Origin: Deltaproteobacteria bacterium
GTDB lineage: Bacteria; Desulfobacterota; Desulfarculia; Desulfarculales; Desulfarculaceae
Assembly (NCBI GenBank): GCA_020444165.1
Contig: JAHLLK010000177.1
Span: forward strand, 1-8,246
DNA: 8,246 bases
Direction: 5' to 3'
Both the position numbers and the translations under genes were made by a program. Shown here piece by piece: positions 1 to 6,245 of this stretch; within the stretch, counting starts at the first letter, position 1; each line of letters opens with the position of its first letter. The notes beneath the pieces are model-generated. The model was given only the letters and a program-made list of their open reading frames with translations. It was not told the origin of the DNA and ran no database searches.

Positions 1-48
1 CCTGGCAATACGCTATCTGATCCCCTTTTACCCTTGACATTTATCACA

Positions 49-206
49 GTTACTCTGAGCGCAGCGAAGAATCCCCATTTGGACAATTATCAGGTTTTCA
101 ATTCCATTCAACAAGCCTGAAAATGGTTTATACCGATTTAACCATTTTATAAAATACTGTTAAGGGATTCTTCAGTCGGTCGCTCTGCTCCCTCCACCAG
201 AATGAC
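49..206. repeat. Imperfect inverted-repeat element, copy 1 (MITE-like or REP-like)
   Basis: An inner inverted repeat, GAAGAATCCC at 66-75 against GGGATTCTTC at 164-173, is flanked by outer arms that are partly complementary (about 49-65 and 174-206, ending GAATGAC). The interior is AT-rich. It is the same element as the one at 4545-4724: both have an inner GA[A/G]GAATCCC arm, the word GGACAAT just inside the left arm (81-87), AAGCCTGAAA in the middle (113-122), and a right end in GAATGAC. It carries no coding capacity. It sits about 10 bases 3' of the stop of the minus-strand membrane gene, where its RNA hairpin could act as a terminator or 3' stabiliser. The inverted repeat and homology to the second copy are seen; mobility by a transposase acting in trans is inferred. 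Confidence 0.7.
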
Positions 207-216
207 ATCCGACTTT

Positions 217-1284
217 TTATCCGGAAGGCAACATTTCCTCTGGTTCAGAATCGAGAGTCTGGTTTTCTTTTGAAACCATATCTTTATATGCCAGCGTCCA
301 GATGCTGGAGGAAGTGCTCAGCACCACCCCTTCTGCAATTTTAAAAGGTATAAAATATAGGACTAGGGTTATGGTCAAATAAATAATTACCGGGACAACC
401 AGCGCCGAAGGATCTATCCTTCCTTCCAGGATATCAATTAACCAACTCATATTTTGATCTGTGCCAAACACAATACGCATCAAGTAAGAGGGAAGGAAAT
501 ACAATCCACCCACCAGCAGAATCAAGCCGGCATTGATTACCAAAACGCTCATTGCCGTGGTCAGAGTTTCCCTGATCTGTTGGAAAGTGAGGCGAAAGCC
601 CTGCTTAATGGAAGCGAACACACCCATCCCACTCAATGCGCAGGCCCGATAACTCAACCGGCTGGGTATCCACATCAATGTAGAAATTATTGTAAAAATT
701 ACTATAAGGATTTGAAGACCAAAATATTGTGACATTACCGGTGGAGTTCCTTCCCCTAAATATTTAAGGGTCATCGCACTGCTATTAAACATGGCAATTA
801 TCATAATAATCAGGTAAAGAATTCCTAGTGGCAGGAAAATTGCCAGATCGATCAGGACCAGGCGCAGCGCTGTTTTTGACCACCCCAAACGGAACCCCTG
901 ACGGGCTGAAACCTTGGCATCGCCTGATTCATAGTTATCCACGACGAAAATAAGAGATGCTTCAAATATATATTTCAATATGATCGAGAATATACTCCAT
1001 AAGATTATGACAACCGAAAACACACAAATCCCTGCCACCAATGTATCCATATACTTTGAATAGGCAATGCTTTCAAATAGGTGCTGGTATGCCTGAATCA
1101 TCCTCTCGGTTTCTTCCATAGGCACCATTGACATCATTTGTGGCATGAACAGATTGGCAATTGACTTCCAAAACGCCATTGCCGTTGATGTGGTCAGCAG
1201 TGAAAAAGCAATACCAAGCACCCACAATGCCCGATAATTCCGTACGATCTGCCAAGAGCGTTTTATTTGTGCTTTTATGTTCAT
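217..1284 (-). CDS. Multi-pass integral membrane protein of unknown function
   Basis: This encodes 355 residues with about six hydrophobic segments (roughly residues 20-38, 82-115, 140-167, 187-206, 243-267 and 294-317) and a short hydrophilic, acidic C-terminus. A cytosolic-looking patch recurs after two of the segments: QGFRLGWSK at 129-137 and QGFRLTFQQ at 228-236. This suggests two homologous halves, as in membrane-domain proteins that arose by duplication. The start is supported by a strong Shine-Dalgarno (CAGGAGGA on the minus strand, spacer about 6). I see no catalytic or nucleotide-binding motif. It appears monocistronic: the next upstream minus-strand gene ends 231 bases away, and an inverted-repeat element follows directly. 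Its codons look more AT-rich than those of the adjacent ychF cluster. It resembles the broad group of polytopic proteins annotated as hypothetical or as glycerophosphodiesterase-type membrane domains, but that assignment is weak. Confidence 0.85.
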   Translation of the reverse strand: MNIKAQIKRSWQIVRNYRALWVLGIAFSLLTTSTAMAFWKSIANLFMPQMMSMVPMEETERMIQAYQHLFESIAYSKYMDTLVAGICVFSVVIILWSIFSIILKYIFEASLIFVVDNYESGDAKVSARQGFRLGWSKTALRLVLIDLAIFLPLGILYLIIMIIAMFNSSAMTLKYLGEGTPPVMSQYFGLQILIVIFTIISTLMWIPSRLSYRACALSGMGVFASIKQGFRLTFQQIRETLTTAMSVLVINAGLILLVGGLYFLPSYLMRIVFGTDQNMSWLIDILEGRIDPSALVVPVIIYLTITLVLYFIPFKIAEGVVLSTSSSIWTLAYKDMVSKENQTLDSEPEEMLPSG

Positions 1285-1515
1285 CGATTTTCCTCCTGAA
1301 AATCATCAGTAATTTTTAGGGAGTTTGTATTTTTCTCCCCCAATGGGTGTTTGCAATAATTACCTGTAACTATAGCCGAATTTTATGCGTTTATCATCAT
1401 TCCACCGCACAAATTCTAAAATATTAAGATGAAAAGATAACCAGTCCCAGGGGATAGTTTTTAAAACTGGTTGCTTCAACTTATAATTGCCTTCAAATTT
1501 ACCCGCCCCATCACC

Positions 1516-1896
1516 TCACGCCGGGATCTCGGCGATGCACTCGATCTCCACCAAAGCATCCAGCGGGTTCTGGCGCACGGCCACCGTGGTGCGGGCCGGC
1601 TTATGCTCGCCGAATTTCTGCGCGTATACCTTGTTCATGCCCTGGAAGTCGTCCATGCTCTTGAGGTACACGTTGGTCTTGACCACTTGCTCCAGCGTCA
1701 GCCCAAAGCCGCCCAGCACGATGTCCAGGTTCATCAGCGCCTGTGCCGTCTGCGCTTCGATGCCGCCCTCCACCAGCTTCATGGTCTCCGGGTCCAGCGG
1801 TGTCTGCCCGGAGCAGAACACCAGGTTGCCGCTGCGCATGGCATGGCAGTAAGGGCCGATGGCTTTGGGGGCGTTGTCCACATATTTCGCTTGCAT
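1516..1896 (-). CDS. ridA: RidA family (YjgF/YER057c/UK114) reactive enamine/imine deaminase
   Basis: Family members hydrolyse reactive 2-aminoacrylate-type enamines/imines released by PLP enzymes, as a cytosolic homotrimer. From the ATG at 1896 the protein has 126 residues, normal for the family. Visible hallmarks are GPYC near residues 14-17, CSGQTPLDP at 28-36, VVKTNVYLKSMDDF at 71-84, PART at 100-103 with the Arg that anchors the substrate carboxylate, and the terminal VEIECIAEIP with the conserved Glu. An in-frame GTG at 1905 would add three residues. I prefer the ATG because GAGAG lies about 8 bases before it, although the GTG keeps the E. coli-like residue numbering (Arg105, Glu120). 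It is the last gene of a possible three-gene cluster, about 40 bases after ychF. The presence of the substrate Arg suggests genuine deaminase activity rather than one of the family branches lacking it. Confidence 0.92.
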   Translation of the reverse strand: MQAKYVDNAPKAIGPYCHAMRSGNLVFCSGQTPLDPETMKLVEGGIEAQTAQALMNLDIVLGGFGLTLEQVVKTNVYLKSMDDFQGMNKVYAQKFGEHKPARTTVAVRQNPLDALVEIECIAEIPA

Positions 1897-1943
1897 AACA
1901 TCCACTCTCTTTTCTGGTTGTTTCTAACCGGTTCTTTCATCAT

Positions 1944-3038
1944 TTATACGTTGAAGCGGAACTTGATCACCTCGCCGTCCTGCACCACGTATTCCTTGCC
2001 CTCCAGCCGCAGCAGGCCGGCCGCCTTGAGCGCCGCCCAGCTCCCGTGCTGCTCAAAGACCTCGAAGTTTGCCACCTGCGCCTGGATGAAGCCGCGCTCG
2101 AAATCCGTGTGGATCACGCCGGCAGCCCCCGGGGCGGTGGTGCCGACCTGGATGGTCCAGGCACGGGCTTCCTGCTCGTTGAAGGTGAAGTAACTGATCA
2201 GGCCCAACAGCTGGTAGCCGGCGCGGATCAACTGGTCCAGCCCGCTCTCGCTGATACCGGAGATCTCCAGGTACTCCCGGGCTTCCTCGGGCGGCAGCTG
2301 CACGATCTCCTCTTCCAGTTTGGCGCACAGCTTGAAGATCTGCGCCCCCTGTTCGGCAGCCACGGCGCGCGCTTCCTCCACATAGAGGTTATCGGCCACC
2401 AGGCCGTCCTCGTCCACGTTGGCGGCATAGATCACCGGCTTGGACGTCAGGAAGCGGTTCTCATCGTTGAGGGCATTGAACTCGGCCGTCTCGCGCCGCG
2501 GGTAGGACCACAGCGGCTGACCGGTGGCCAGGTATTCCTTCAGCTCGATGGCCATCTCCAGCACCGGCTTGAGCCTGGCGTCGCCCTTTACCTGGCTTTC
2601 CAGCTTTTCGATCTTACGCTCCAACTGCTGCAGGTCAGCCAGCGCCAGCTCGGTGTTGATCACCTCGATATCCTGGCGCGGCTCGGGCTGTGCGCTCACG
2701 TGCACCACGTTGGGGTCATCGAAACAGCGCACCACGTGCAGGATGGCATCCACATCGCGGATATTGCCCAGGAACTGGTTGCCCAGTCCCTCACCCTGGC
2801 TGGCGCCCTTTACCAGGCCGGCCACATCCATGAACTGCACGGTGGCATGGATCACCTTATCCACCCCCACCAGCTCGGCCAGGCGTTCCAGGCGCGCATC
2901 GAGTACCGGCACGATGGCTTTGTTCGGTTCGATGGTGCAGAAGGGGTAATTGGCCACCTCGGCATTCTGCTCTTTGATCAGTGCGTTGAATGTGGTGCTT
3001 TTACCCACATTGGGCAGACCGATGATGCCAATTTTCAT
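1944..3038 (-). CDS. ychF: Redox-regulated ribosome-binding ATPase YchF (OLA1/Obg family)
   Basis: At 364 residues this matches the usual bacterial length (about 363). The P-loop GLPNVGKST (7-15) opens the G domain. The switch II region DVAGLVKGASQGEGLGNQF (71-89) has the signature of the family, with Leu after the DVAG motif, which is typical of this HAS-like GTPase subgroup. NVDE (207-210) replaces the GTP-specifying NKxD, in line with the ATP preference reported for YchF/OLA1. A helical coiled-coil insertion lies at about 130-170. The C-terminal TGS domain runs from about 280 to 364, including RAWTIQVGTTAPGAAGVIH and the final FRFNV. YchF binds the 70S ribosome/50S subunit and is linked to stress and translation control. 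AGGGATG lies upstream of the ATG. It follows the 121-aa gene by 55 bases and precedes ridA by about 40 bases, so co-transcription is likely. Confidence 0.97.
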   Translation of the reverse strand: MKIGIIGLPNVGKSTTFNALIKEQNAEVANYPFCTIEPNKAIVPVLDARLERLAELVGVDKVIHATVQFMDVAGLVKGASQGEGLGNQFLGNIRDVDAILHVVRCFDDPNVVHVSAQPEPRQDIEVINTELALADLQQLERKIEKLESQVKGDARLKPVLEMAIELKEYLATGQPLWSYPRRETAEFNALNDENRFLTSKPVIYAANVDEDGLVADNLYVEEARAVAAEQGAQIFKLCAKLEEEIVQLPPEEAREYLEISGISESGLDQLIRAGYQLLGLISYFTFNEQEARAWTIQVGTTAPGAAGVIHTDFERGFIQAQVANFEVFEQHGSWAALKAAGLLRLEGKEYVVQDGEVIKFRFNV

Positions 3039-3093
3039 ATTTTCATCCCTGTAACCTTAAGACTTCTTAACCTCAATATTTCTAAACCTCAGT

Positions 3094-3459
3094 TTATATT
3101 TCGACGTGGAAGTTGATCACCGTCTCATAAAGATGCAGCACACCCTCCCCCTGTTCCACGCTGATATTAAATTCATTACGGCCCGGTTTGAGCCAGTCAG
3201 AATGGATCAACTCCATATTATGGCCCAACTGCGTGCCGTTCATGCCGGTAAATGCATCGATCTCGTTTCCGTTGATGTTCAAATAGAACACCAGCCGGCT
3301 GGCTTTGCTCAGGTAATAATCAAAGACCACATAGCCGCGCGGCCGGGCGGCCTTATTGTAAAGATGCTCCGGCAGGTCAAAGGCGAACACGACCTCATCA
3401 CCGGCTTCCAACTGCTGCACACCATCATGGATCACCTTGAAATCACCAACGATCGGCAT
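3094..3459 (-). CDS. Conserved-looking hypothetical protein, 121 aa, probably beta-rich and cytosolic
   Basis: I do not recognise this family. The protein is soluble, with no signal peptide or membrane segment. It alternates short hydrophobic stretches with turns (VVFAFDLPEHL, GYVVFDYYLSKASRLVFYLNINGNEI, NEFNISVEQGEGVLHLYETVINFHVEI), the pattern of a beta-sandwich or jelly-roll. The phrase PGRNEFNISVEQGEG with a conserved-looking Trp (HSDWLKPG) resembles carbohydrate-binding or galactose-binding-like beta-sandwich domains, but this is only a fold-level impression. The start is strongly supported by AAGGAGGA about 5 bases before the ATG. It is the first gene of the minus-strand cluster with ychF and ridA. 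A TATAAT (minus strand, 3513-3518) about 50 bases upstream could be its -10 box, but I see no good -35. Confidence 0.85.
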   Translation of the reverse strand: MPIVGDFKVIHDGVQQLEAGDEVVFAFDLPEHLYNKAARPRGYVVFDYYLSKASRLVFYLNINGNEIDAFTGMNGTQLGHNMELIHSDWLKPGRNEFNISVEQGEGVLHLYETVINFHVEI

Positions 3460-3490
3460 AACTCCTCCTTGCGGAAATTGCTCGTTCTCC

Positions 3491-3520
3491 GAGACATATG
3501 CCCGGTGAAATTATTATAAT
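3491..3520 (+). promoter_or_regulatory. Candidate sigma-70-type promoter for the lipoprotein gene
   Basis: GAGACA (3491-3496, four of six matches to TTGACA) is separated by 18 bases from a perfect TATAAT at 3515-3520. A start near 3527 would give a leader of about 115 bases before the lipoprotein start. The -10 region is nearly palindromic: TATAAT also reads on the minus strand at 3513-3518, so it might serve the divergent 121-aa gene as well. AT-rich spacers often contain such boxes by chance. Confidence 0.35.
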
Positions 3521-3600
3521 AGTTAAATTCATGCCCCGCATTCTGTAACAGGTTGCTGAGGCGGGGGTAATACCTGATATCCGTAGCGCTTCTAATCTTA

Positions 3601-3618
3601 TGGTAGAAAATCCTACCA
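3601..3618 (+). other. Small stem-loop in the leader of the lipoprotein gene
   Basis: TGGTAG (3601-3606) pairs perfectly with CTACCA (3613-3618) around the loop AAAATC. It lies about 20-30 bases before the lipoprotein start. There is no T-run after it, so it is not a typical terminator. A 6-bp stem can occur by chance and no function is assigned. Confidence 0.25.
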
Positions 3619-3640
3619 GATTTCGCCCAACAGGATCCAG

Positions 3641-4441
3641 GTGATCGGTTTGCATAAAAAGTTGATAATGATCTCAGTCATCATGCTGCTATTGGCTGCC
3701 TGCCAGACGAACGTGAGTGAGCAGGCTTTGTCCCTGGCGCGTGCTACCGTGGTGGCGGAAATCACCAGCACCAGTGCCGCCCGACCCACACACACCGCCA
3801 CGGCTACAGTAACCGCCACGGTCACAGCCACCGCTACACCACAGCCCACCTACGACCCAAACAGCACGCCCACGCTCACGCCCACACTGGCCTACCCGCA
3901 GGCCACCGTACTGCAGCAGTCCAACTGCCGCTATGGGCCGGGCGCACCCTACCTGTATGAATGGGGGCTGTACCCCGAAGACCGTGTGACGGTGACCGCC
4001 CGCAATGAGCTGAGCACCTGGGTGTACGTGCAGCCGCGCAGCTATTCGGGGTATTGCTGGGTGAAAGCCGAATTGCTGGACATTGATGGCGAGATCGACC
4101 CGCTGCCGCCCTTTTACGGGCGTCTGCCGTACTCCGAGCTGTACAAACCGCCCACCAACCCGCGCGCCACGCGCGAAGGCACCGAGGTATACCTGGTCTG
4201 GGACCCGGTGTGGATGACGGCCGATGACGACCGCGGTTATTTGATCGAAGCCTGGGTATGCAGAGACAACCAACTGGTGTTCAACCCCATCGGCACCACC
4301 ACCTACACCGAGACCAGCATCAGCATCACAGATGAAGCCGGCTGTGCCCAACCTTCCGGCGCCCGCCTGTACACCGCCGAAAAACACGGCTACACCCAAT
4401 GGGTGCAGTTCACCTGGCCGCAAGCCGGCCCGGGCGGATGA
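3641..4441 (+). CDS. Exported lipoprotein with Thr-rich linker, SH3-like domain and beta-rich C-terminal domain
   Basis: The protein has 266 residues. A signal peptide with lipobox LLLAAC places the lipidated Cys at residue 21. A low-complexity linker (about 42-84) has Thr at nearly every second position. Residues about 86-148 resemble a bacterial SH3 domain (an RYGPG turn after NC, then DRVTV and WVYVQP, closing with GYCWV); Cys96 and Cys139 could form a disulfide. The remainder, about 165-260, is beta-rich and reminiscent of a fibronectin type III fold (PPTNPRATREGTEVYLVWDP), with Cys207 and Cys235. The likely role is surface binding of cell-wall or other ligands; no catalytic residues are seen. 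The start is uncertain. GTG at 3641 has AGGA 5 bases upstream. In-frame TTG at 3650 is preceded by AGGTGATC, a close complement of the 16S rRNA 3' end, and would give a tidy MHKK-type signal peptide. No partner gene is evident. Confidence 0.9.
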   Translation: MIGLHKKLIMISVIMLLLAACQTNVSEQALSLARATVVAEITSTSAARPTHTATATVTATVTATATPQPTYDPNSTPTLTPTLAYPQATVLQQSNCRYGPGAPYLYEWGLYPEDRVTVTARNELSTWVYVQPRSYSGYCWVKAELLDIDGEIDPLPPFYGRLPYSELYKPPTNPRATREGTEVYLVWDPVWMTADDDRGYLIEAWVCRDNQLVFNPIGTTTYTETSISITDEAGCAQPSGARLYTAEKHGYTQWVQFTWPQAGPGG

Positions 4442-4544
4442 CCTATATATCTGCTCCCCTAATAGAGACCACCTGAAAGTCATGGTCCATTCAAAGATTC
4501 CTCAATTGAAACCTGCTCCTACACCATCGAAATGATAATAAAAT

Positions 4545-4724
4545 GTCATTCCGAGACCGAAGGTCGAGGAATCCCCAATAGGACAATCCGTAAAGCCTTA
4601 TTTCCAAGCGAAACCAACCCAAAGCAGCGGTACAACATAAGCCTGAAATTATGCATCAGGTGATTTATAAATTACTGCTGAGGGATTCCTCGGTCGAAAG
4701 CTACGCTTGCTCACTCGGAATGAC
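4545..4724. repeat. Inverted-repeat element, copy 2 (MITE-like)
   Basis: The terminal 11-bp inverted repeat is perfect: GTCATTCCGAG at 4545-4555 against CTCGGAATGAC at 4714-4724. A perfect inner 10-bp repeat, GAGGAATCCC at 4566-4575 against GGGATTCCTC at 4682-4691, lies inside it, so a transcript would form a long cruciform-like hairpin. The AT-rich interior shares GGACAAT and AAGCCTGAAA with the copy at 49-206. No ORF lies inside. It starts 103 bases after the lipoprotein stop and could also end that transcript. No clear target-site duplication is visible. Confidence 0.8.
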
Positions 4725-4734
4725 TTTTTATTAT

Positions 4735-4776
4735 CGTTCCGAGATCAAAGGTAGGGGGATATCCAATAGGATCATT
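4735..4776. repeat. Decayed left half of the same inverted-repeat element
   Basis: The stretch beginning CGTTCCGAGATCAAAGGTAG and running on through ATCCAATAGGAT closely follows the left arm of the element at 4545-4587, with scattered substitutions. There is no matching right arm before the next gene. It begins about 10 bases after the complete copy ends, suggesting a nested or tandem insertion followed by deletion. Confidence 0.6.
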
Positions 4777-4834
4777 ATTTAATCAACCTTTCCAAATAAT
4801 ACTTTTTTATTTGCTGCCTTTGTATATCATTCTA

Positions 4835-4863
4835 TTGAAATCACCCCGCGCCTGTGCTAAAGT
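4835..4863 (+). promoter_or_regulatory. Candidate promoter of the FAD oxidoreductase gene
   Basis: TTGAAA (4835-4840) is followed after exactly 17 bases by TAAAGT (4858-4863), preceded by TGC as in an extended -10 box. A start near 4870 would give a leader of about 30 bases that includes the Shine-Dalgarno GAGGAGAG just upstream of the ATG at 4902. Position and spacing are good; the -10 hexamer matches four of six. Confidence 0.45.
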
Positions 4864-4901
4864 AGGAAAATCCATTATCCATACGGTCGAGGAGAGTAAT
4901 C

Positions 4902-6074
4902 ATGGCACAAACAGCAGATGCGATCATCATCGGCGCCGGCATACACGGCTGCAGTCTGGCCTTCCACCTGGCGGAGAAAGGGGTCAAATCCGTGGTACTG
5001 GAGCGTAAGGTGGTGGCGGCCGGCGGCACCGGCCGCTCCAGCGGGCTGGTGCGCATGCACTACGACAACCGCCCCGAAGCCGAACTGACCTGGGCTTCAT
5101 TCCAATACTTCAACAACTGGAAGGAGCGCGTGGGAGTCGGCAACTGCGATTTCCAGCGCACCGGCTTCATCCAGATCGTCAAACCCAACATGAGCGAGGC
5201 GCTCAGGAAGAACGTAGCCATGCAGCAGGAGATCGGTATCCCCACCATGGTGGTCGGCCCGGACGACGTCAAACGCCTGGCGCCGCAGTTCGTGGTCGAG
5301 GACATCGAAGTTGCTGCCTACGAGCCCAACTCCGGTTACGCCGACGCCACTGCTGCAGCTATGGGCTTTATGAATGCCGCCAAAGAAATGGGGGCTGCGC
5401 TGGTGCAGGACTGCGCCGTGACCGATATTAACGTCAGCGGTGGTAAGGTCACCGGCGTACAATCCAGGCAGGGCGACTATGATGCGCCGGTTATCGTTGA
5501 CTGCGCCGGGCCGTGGGCTGCGCCGGTTGCCAAAATGGCCGGCCTGGATATCCCGGTGGACACCTGGCGTCACGACACCATGTTCATCAAACACCCGCCG
5601 CAGATGGGGCCGTATTACCCCACCGTGATCGACTTCCCCACATTCAGCTATTTCCGCCCGGAGACCGGCGGCCTGACACTGGTCGGGCTGGAAGACAACA
5701 ACCCCATTGGCGAAGACCCGGAAGGTAACGTGGACCACGCCAAAGCCGGCTTTGTCGAGCGAGCCATCGACTACCTGTGCCAGCGCGTGCCGCTCATGGA
5801 GCAGGCTACTTTCCACAGCGCCCACGGCGGCTACGACGGCATCACCCCGGACCAGCACGCCATCCTGGACCAGGCAGGGCCGGACGGTTTCTACCTGCAG
5901 TGCGGCATGAGCGGCACCGGCTTCAAGATCGCCCCCGCTATCGGCGCCTGTATGGCTGAATTGATCGTGGATGGCAAAGCCACAACGGTGGATCTCACAC
6001 CCTTCCGCCTCAGCCGCTATCAAGAAGGCACTACGCTGGATGGTGAATTCTCCTACGGCAATATGTGGCTGTAG
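4902..6074 (+). CDS. FAD-dependent oxidoreductase, DAO family (sarcosine oxidase beta / glycine oxidase-like)
   Basis: The protein has 390 residues, the usual length of single-chain DAO-family amine or amino-acid oxidoreductases. The N-terminal Rossmann dinucleotide-binding motif GAGIHG (11-16) sits in AIIIGAGIHGCSLAFHLAEKG, and the ribose-binding Glu follows at 34 (VVLER). TGRSSGLVRMHYDN (43-56) is the FAD-contacting loop seen in sarcosine-oxidase-like proteins. VDCAGPWA (199-206) and the C-terminal DGFYLQCGMSGTGFKIAPAIG (328-348) are the later FAD-binding segments. The expected reaction is oxidation of a secondary or primary amine or amino acid at the C-N bond; the substrate cannot be told. 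No alpha, gamma or delta sarcosine-oxidase subunits and no folate-binding domain are adjacent, so it probably acts alone or with a distant partner. GAGGAGAG lies about 6 bases before the ATG. A hairpin at 6213-6241 follows. Confidence 0.93.
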   Translation: MAQTADAIIIGAGIHGCSLAFHLAEKGVKSVVLERKVVAAGGTGRSSGLVRMHYDNRPEAELTWASFQYFNNWKERVGVGNCDFQRTGFIQIVKPNMSEALRKNVAMQQEIGIPTMVVGPDDVKRLAPQFVVEDIEVAAYEPNSGYADATAAAMGFMNAAKEMGAALVQDCAVTDINVSGGKVTGVQSRQGDYDAPVIVDCAGPWAAPVAKMAGLDIPVDTWRHDTMFIKHPPQMGPYYPTVIDFPTFSYFRPETGGLTLVGLEDNNPIGEDPEGNVDHAKAGFVERAIDYLCQRVPLMEQATFHSAHGGYDGITPDQHAILDQAGPDGFYLQCGMSGTGFKIAPAIGACMAELIVDGKATTVDLTPFRLSRYQEGTTLDGEFSYGNMWL

Positions 6075-6198
6075 GGTTTATAAGAAATCAACCCGTTTTA
6101 CATCTTACAAGGGGCTTCGATGCCATAGACTCAACACGTCAATTATTGTTTGTTTTTACCGTTGATTTATCCTTCAAATAACAGTTTATCGATTTCCC

Positions 6199-6227
6199 TT
6201 TAGTTTCTACACAAAACCCTCTATAAT
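6199..6227 (+). promoter_or_regulatory. Candidate promoter of the tandem array, overlapping the hairpin
   Basis: A perfect TATAAT lies at 6222-6227, partly in the loop of the hairpin at 6213-6241. The best -35 at 17-base spacing is TTTAGT (6199-6204), only three of six matches. Transcription would start near 6234, giving a very short leader that still carries AGGG before the ATG at 6246 but lacks the left arm of the hairpin. Confidence 0.35.
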
Positions 6228-6241
6228 TGTTAGAGGGTTTT
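6213..6241 (+). terminator. Rho-independent terminator-like hairpin at the end of the oxidoreductase transcript
   Basis: AAAACCCTCTA (6213-6223) pairs perfectly with TAGAGGGTTTT (6231-6241) around a 7-base loop, and the 3' arm ends in a run of five T (6238-6242). It lies about 140 bases after the oxidoreductase stop and only 4 bases before the first array gene. The stem is AT-rich apart from the CCCTC/GAGGG core, so terminator strength is uncertain. Confidence 0.65.
6233..6237 (+). promoter_or_regulatory. Shine-Dalgarno of array gene 1, inside the 3' arm of the hairpin
   Basis: GAGGG lies 8 bases before the ATG at 6246 and is base-paired with CCCTC in any transcript that includes the whole hairpin. 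It is the only recognisable Shine-Dalgarno in the array. Read-through RNA would hide it; RNA starting near 6234 would leave it free. Confidence 0.5.
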
Positions 6242-6245
6242 TCAA

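Noticed and set aside
454..732. Plus-strand 92-codon open frame inside the membrane protein gene
   Set aside because: It is antisense to a coherent multi-pass membrane protein with a strong ribosome binding site. Its translation shows no domain or hydrophobic pattern.
1439..1472. Inverted repeat AACCAGT / ACTGGTT as terminator of the ridA transcript
   Set aside because: The stem is only 7 bp with a 20-base loop and no T-run on the transcript strand, so I cannot support a terminator call.
2046..3116. Long plus-strand open frame of 356 codons opposite ychF, and another at 1471-2193
   Set aside because: They lie antisense to ychF and ridA, whose motifs are unmistakable. The translations are His/Leu-rich without a recognisable domain, typical of antisense frames in GC-rich genes.
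5097..6023. Minus-strand open frame of 308 codons opposite the oxidoreductase gene
   Set aside because: It is antisense to a gene with clear FAD-binding motifs, it has no Shine-Dalgarno that I can see, and its translation is low-specificity Val/His-rich sequence.
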